Below are positions 6,910 through 9,319 of a stretch of DNA of 9,319 bases, piece by piece. Location: NCBI GenBank assembly GCA_021300075.1, contig JAJTIB010000039.1, forward strand, positions 1 through 9,319, given 5' to 3'. The translations under genes were made by a program, and so were the position numbers. Position 1 is the stretch's first letter; every line of letters begins with the position of its first letter. Below the pieces are notes generated by a model, which was not told where the DNA came from, searched no databases, and saw only the letters and a program-made list of their open reading frames with translations. The stretch is from Rickettsiales bacterium. GTDB lineage: Bacteria > Pseudomonadota > Alphaproteobacteria > Rickettsiales > UBA3002.

Positions 6910-7182
6910 ATGGCACATCATAAGTCAGCCCAAAAACGTATCCGCCAGACGGAACGCCGCACAGCGGTGAACCGTTCACGTGAAAGCCGGATTCGCACCT
7001 TCATCAAGAAGGTCGAACTAGCAATCACCAGCGGCGACGCCAAGGGTGCACAAGAAGCGCTTCGGCAAGCGCAACCGGAAATCATGCGTGGCGTCACGAA
7101 AGGGGTGCTGCAACGCAGTACCGCGTCGCGTAAGGTTTCTCGTCTTGCCCAGCGCGTCAAGTCTCTTAGCGCTGCGGCCTAA
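6910..7182 (+). CDS. rpsT: 30S ribosomal protein S20 (bS20)
   Basis: The 90-residue, Arg/Lys-rich protein is a clear bS20: MAHHKSAQKRIRQTERR at the start, then NRSRESRIRTFIKKVE, a helical middle and SRKVSRLAQRVKSL at the end. bS20 is a three-helix protein that binds 16S rRNA early in small-subunit assembly. The length is typical. There is no good Shine-Dalgarno; the ATG is directly preceded by the perfect 8-bp palindrome GGTTAACC (6902-6909), which is unusual for such a highly expressed gene and might be part of leader-based control. bS20 is autoregulated in E. coli; whether that applies here is unknown. A rhodanese and dnaA follow on the same strand after a 122-bp spacer with hairpins. Confidence 0.95.
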   Translation: MAHHKSAQKRIRQTERRTAVNRSRESRIRTFIKKVELAITSGDAKGAQEALRQAQPEIMRGVTKGVLQRSTASRKVSRLAQRVKSLSAAA

Positions 7183-7219
7183 CCTCAAAGTTTGAGTCGT
7201 TTATCTCTTTGTGTGTCGT

Positions 7220-7233
7220 CGCCCGTGTGGGCG
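7220..7233 (+). promoter_or_regulatory. GC-rich hairpin downstream of rpsT
   Basis: CGCCC-gtgt-GGGCG forms a 5-bp GC stem with a 4-base loop. It is followed by a pyrimidine-rich stretch that includes CCCTTTCTCT rather than a clean T-run. It could be an imperfect rpsT terminator or a leader structure for the next operon. Confidence 0.3.
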
Positions 7234-7249
7234 GCCAACCCTTTCTCTA

Positions 7250-7267
7250 TGCCTGAATTCTCAGGCA
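7250..7267 (+). promoter_or_regulatory. Perfect inverted repeat upstream of the rhodanese-dnaA pair
   Basis: TGCCTGA-attc-TCAGGCA is a perfect 7-bp stem with a 4-base loop, 38 bases before the rhodanese ATG. No T-run follows, so a simple intrinsic terminator is unlikely. It may be an operator or an RNA hairpin in the leader of the rhodanese-dnaA transcript. Confidence 0.4.
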
Positions 7268-7291
7268 ATCTGCGGATGTAATTATTGTTGT

Positions 7292-7296
7292 GGGAG
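7292..7296 (+). promoter_or_regulatory. Ribosome binding site deciding the rhodanese start
   Basis: GGGAG lies eight bases before the ATG at 7305, the ideal distance. A GTG at 7290 would lie upstream of this site and an ATG at 7299 is only two bases after it, so 7305 is preferred. Confidence 0.6.
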
Positions 7297-7304
7297 TAAT
7301 GCCG

Positions 7305-7754
7305 ATGAGTGCGGCGCGCGCCATTTCTGCCAAATCTTCGTCCTATGCGGGCGATGTTGCGCCTGAGGCGGCGTTTGCGGCACTGGTGAGTGACATATCG
7401 GCGCAATTGGTGGATGTGCGTACGGCGCCTGAATGGGCGCTGGTCGGGCGTCCAGAGCTTGCGTCCATTGGCAAGGCTGTGCATTGTATTTCATGGAAAC
7501 TTTATCCGGCATACGATCTCAATCCACAATTCATCGCGCAGCTTGAGGCGGCGATCCCCGATCGTCACACCCCTATTTATTTCCTCTGCAAAACTGGTGG
7601 CCGATCGCTCGATGCGGCGATCGCAGCTACAGCGGCGGGCTATACGACCTGCTACAATATTGCGGGAGGGATGGAGGGGGATATGAACGCCTTACGTCAA
7701 CGTGGCCAGATGACTGGCTGGAAAGCAGCAAAGTTACCATGGGAGCAAGCCTAA
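7305..7754 (+). CDS. Single-domain rhodanese-like sulfurtransferase
   Basis: The 149-residue protein is one rhodanese domain. It contains the strand motif LVDVRTAPEW (D37-R39), FLCKTGGRS with active-site C95 in a six-residue CxxxxR loop (C95-R100) typical of persulfide-carrying rhodaneses, NIAGGMEGD, and a C-terminal GWKAAKLPWEQ. Such proteins carry sulfane sulfur as a cysteine persulfide; the acceptor here is unknown. There is no signal peptide or membrane segment, so it should be cytoplasmic. Its stop TAA shares one base with the dnaA ATG (TAATG), and the dnaA ribosome site lies inside its last codons, so the two genes are almost certainly co-transcribed and translationally coupled. Upstream is the hairpin-bearing spacer after rpsT. 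No gene symbol is justified. Confidence 0.9.
   Translation: MSAARAISAKSSSYAGDVAPEAAFAALVSDISAQLVDVRTAPEWALVGRPELASIGKAVHCISWKLYPAYDLNPQFIAQLEAAIPDRHTPIYFLCKTGGRSLDAAIAATAAGYTTCYNIAGGMEGDMNALRQRGQMTGWKAAKLPWEQA
7741..7745 (+). promoter_or_regulatory. dnaA ribosome binding site inside the rhodanese gene
   Basis: GGGAG is eight bases before the ATG at 7754. It selects that ATG over the in-frame ATG at 7739, which precedes this site and has none of its own. The site is within the rhodanese C-terminal codons, so ribosomes finishing the rhodanese pass over it. Confidence 0.65.
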
Positions 7755-9181
7755 TGAACGAATCTATTGCTAATTATCAGGGCAAACCAGAGCATCTCGC
7801 TAAATGGGATCGTGTGTGCGAACGTCTGCGTAATGCGTATGGCGAGGCTATTTTCAAAAGCTGGTTGCAGCCCCTCAAATTGGCCGATGTCAAGAACGGT
7901 CAGGTCATGGTTACCGTGCCCACGCGCTTCATGCGCGAATGGATTCTATCGCATTACGCCGAGAATATTCTGCGCTTCTGGTGTCAGGAAGATCAGACCA
8001 TCCATTCGGTTGATATTTTTGTGAAAGCTGAACCGGTGCTGGCGTCCCCGCAGCCGCAAACGCACAATGCTGGGCATTCCGTAAACATTGAAACGACGAT
8101 GCTGCAGGCGGCCAACGAAGATAAACCGCTTAACCCCGATACAATCAGCGCGCCGCTGGATCCGCGCTATACATTTGATAATTTCGTCGTTGGCAAACCC
8201 AACGAGCTGGCCCATGCCGCCGCGCGGCGTGTGGCCGAGTCCTCGGTTGTCACCGCTGGTTGCAACCCGCTATTTATTTATGGTGGTGTCGGGCTTGGCA
8301 AAACCCATCTGATGCATGCGATCGCCTGGCATATCCGCCGTACCGATCCGGGGCGCAAGGTTGTCTATCTCTCGGCTGAGAAATTCATGTATCTGTTCAT
8401 CCGTGCGCTTCGCACGCGCGAGACCATGACTTTCAAGGAGTATTTCCGCAGCGTTGATGTCTTGATGGTGGATGACGTGCAGTTCATCGCCGGCAAGGAA
8501 TCTACGCAGGAGGAATTTTTCCATACCTTCAATGCGCTCGTCGATCAGAATAAGCAGCTTATCATTTCCGCCGATCGTTCACCCTCTGACATTGAGGGCA
8601 TGGAAGAACGTGTGCGCTCGCGCCTGAGCTGGGGACTGGTCGCGGATATTCACTCCACAAGTTACGAGCTGCGCCTGGGCATTCTGCAATCGAAACTCGA
8701 AAAAATGCCCCATGTACATGTTCCGGCGCGGGTGCTCGAGTTTCTGGCACATAAAATCACCTCCAACGTACGGGAACTTGAAGGCGCCTTGAACCGTGTC
8801 GTCGCGCATACCACGCTGGTGGGCACACCGGTGACGCTGGAGAGTACACAGGAAGTCCTCTACGATATCCTGCGTGCTAATGACCGCCGTATCACGATTG
8901 AGGATATTCAGAAAAAAGTGTCGGCGCATTTCAACATCAAAGTTTCGGATATGCATTCCGCTCGACGATCGGTCGCGATTGCGCGCCCGCGTCAGGTGGC
9001 GATGTATCTGGCGAAGAAACTCACCACCAAGTCGCTGCCGGAAATTGGCCGCAAGTTTGGCGGCAAGGATCATACCACCGTGATGCACGCCGTGAAGCGG
9101 ATAGACGAAATCTGCAAACAGGATCAGGAATTTGCCGACGATGTCGAACTGCTGATGCGGATGCTGCAAAGCGCGACTTAG
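7754..9181 (+). CDS. dnaA: Chromosomal replication initiator protein DnaA
   Basis: DnaA binds DnaA boxes at oriC, oligomerises with ATP and opens the duplex. The 475-residue protein has all four domains. Domain I (about 1-90) carries the FKSWLQPL helix and FMREWILSHY; domain II is a short, poorly conserved linker (about 92-140). The AAA+ domain III has Walker A GGVGLGKTH (177-185), Walker B VLMVDD (236-241), sensor I IISADR (270-275), the arginine-finger region RVRSRLSWG (286-294) and sensor II NVRELEG (338-344). Domain IV ends with the DNA-binding signature GGKDHTTVMHA (436-446). The start at 7754 has a well-placed GGGAG and overlaps the rhodanese stop. dnaN follows after 110 bp, the usual dnaA-dnaN order. 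The coupled upstream rhodanese is the unusual part of the context. Confidence 0.97.
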   Translation: MNESIANYQGKPEHLAKWDRVCERLRNAYGEAIFKSWLQPLKLADVKNGQVMVTVPTRFMREWILSHYAENILRFWCQEDQTIHSVDIFVKAEPVLASPQPQTHNAGHSVNIETTMLQAANEDKPLNPDTISAPLDPRYTFDNFVVGKPNELAHAAARRVAESSVVTAGCNPLFIYGGVGLGKTHLMHAIAWHIRRTDPGRKVVYLSAEKFMYLFIRALRTRETMTFKEYFRSVDVLMVDDVQFIAGKESTQEEFFHTFNALVDQNKQLIISADRSPSDIEGMEERVRSRLSWGLVADIHSTSYELRLGILQSKLEKMPHVHVPARVLEFLAHKITSNVRELEGALNRVVAHTTLVGTPVTLESTQEVLYDILRANDRRITIEDIQKKVSAHFNIKVSDMHSARRSVAIARPRQVAMYLAKKLTTKSLPEIGRKFGGKDHTTVMHAVKRIDEICKQDQEFADDVELLMRMLQSAT

Positions 9182-9196
9182 AAATTGCTTTGCGCT

Positions 9197-9205
9197 TGTG
9201 GATAA
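9197..9205 (-). promoter_or_regulatory. Consensus DnaA box
   Basis: TGTGGATAA on the plus strand is a perfect match, on the minus strand, to the high-affinity DnaA box TTATCCACA. It lies 16 bases after the dnaA stop and just upstream of the candidate dnaN promoter. I found no second perfect box in this spacer. It may mark DnaA control of dnaN or the edge of an origin. Confidence 0.65.
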
Positions 9206-9218
9206 ATGCCAAAGTTGC

Positions 9219-9247
9219 TTGCTTCGGGCGCGGCGGTTCTTTATACC
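9219..9247 (+). promoter_or_regulatory. Candidate dnaN promoter
   Basis: TTGCTT (9219-9224) is followed 17 bases later by TATACC (9242-9247). Each box is a partial sigma-70 match. An overlapping TTGCTT lies at 9215-9220 and a third at 9185-9190. The predicted start is near 9254, giving a leader of about 38 bases. The DnaA box ends 13 bases upstream of the -35, a position compatible with regulation. Confidence 0.32.
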
Positions 9248-9279
9248 CGTGACATTGCCTTACTAACCTGCTCTAAATC

Positions 9280-9284
9280 AGGGA
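9280..9284 (+). promoter_or_regulatory. dnaN ribosome binding site
   Basis: AGGGA ends seven bases before the ATG at 9292 and supports the partial dnaN call. Confidence 0.6.
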
Positions 9285-9291
9285 AAATCTT

Positions 9292-9319
9292 ATGAAACTC
9301 GTCATTGAACGCGCGGTGC
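9292..9319 (+). CDS. dnaN: DNA polymerase III beta subunit (sliding clamp), 5' end only
   Basis: Only nine complete codons are present, reading MKLVIERAV, before the window ends. This agrees with the N-terminus of beta-clamp proteins, many of which begin MKxxIER or close to it. With an AGGGA ribosome site and a position right after dnaA on the same strand, dnaN is the natural reading. The clamp is the ring-shaped processivity factor for the replicative polymerase. No domain can be checked in so short a piece; the call rests mainly on context. Confidence 0.8.

Noticed and set aside
7290..7304. GTG (7290) or ATG (7299) as the rhodanese start
   Set aside because: The ribosome site at 7292-7296 is downstream of or too close to these codons; 7305 has correct spacing.
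7739..7753. An earlier in-frame ATG for dnaA at 7739
   Set aside because: The GGGAG at 7741-7745 lies after it and serves the ATG at 7754; the extra five residues are not DnaA-like.
8579..9169. A 196-codon minus-strand open frame across dnaA
   Set aside because: It is antisense to dnaA domains III and IV and has no recognisable motifs.

Overview
The window looks like a piece of a moderately GC-rich alphaproteobacterial chromosome close to the replication-initiation genes. The evidence is gene content and order: ubiE-ubiB-coaBC-dut on one strand, mutM diverging from ubiE, then rpsT and dnaA-dnaN. From memory this neighbourhood is typical of Alphaproteobacteria. No finer placement can be made from sequence alone. 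There are no rRNA or tRNA genes, insertion sequences or CRISPR arrays, and no gene looks foreign. Most of the window is housekeeping.

Left arm (about 10-5854, minus strand). Six genes run in the order ubiE, ubiB, coaBC, dut, cysK, moeB-like. ubiE/ubiB overlap as ATGA and cysK/moeB share one base as TGATG. The other gaps are 24 to about 100 bp with no convincing terminator, so one transcription unit or a few overlapping ones are possible. The products serve ubiquinone synthesis (UbiE, UbiB), coenzyme A synthesis (CoaBC), nucleotide-pool cleaning (Dut), cysteine synthesis (CysK) and E1-like sulfur-carrier activation (MoeB/ThiF family).

Right arm (5909-9319, plus strand). mutM (oxidised-base repair) is followed by an A/T-tract hairpin that looks like a terminator and overlaps its 3' end. 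rpsT (ribosomal protein S20) follows. A 122-bp spacer with two clear inverted repeats precedes a small single-domain rhodanese. The rhodanese stop codon overlaps the dnaA start (TAATG). After dnaA, a 110-bp spacer carries a perfect DnaA box upstream of a candidate dnaN promoter, and the window ends nine codons into dnaN.

The points most worth a second look are the rhodanese translationally coupled to dnaA; the DnaA box between dnaA and dnaN; the cysK-moeB coupling, with a MoeB-like protein lacking a rhodanese domain; a UbiB that appears to lack the usual C-terminal membrane segment; and the mutM reading frame that runs into its own terminator. I found no clearly undescribed multi-gene system.
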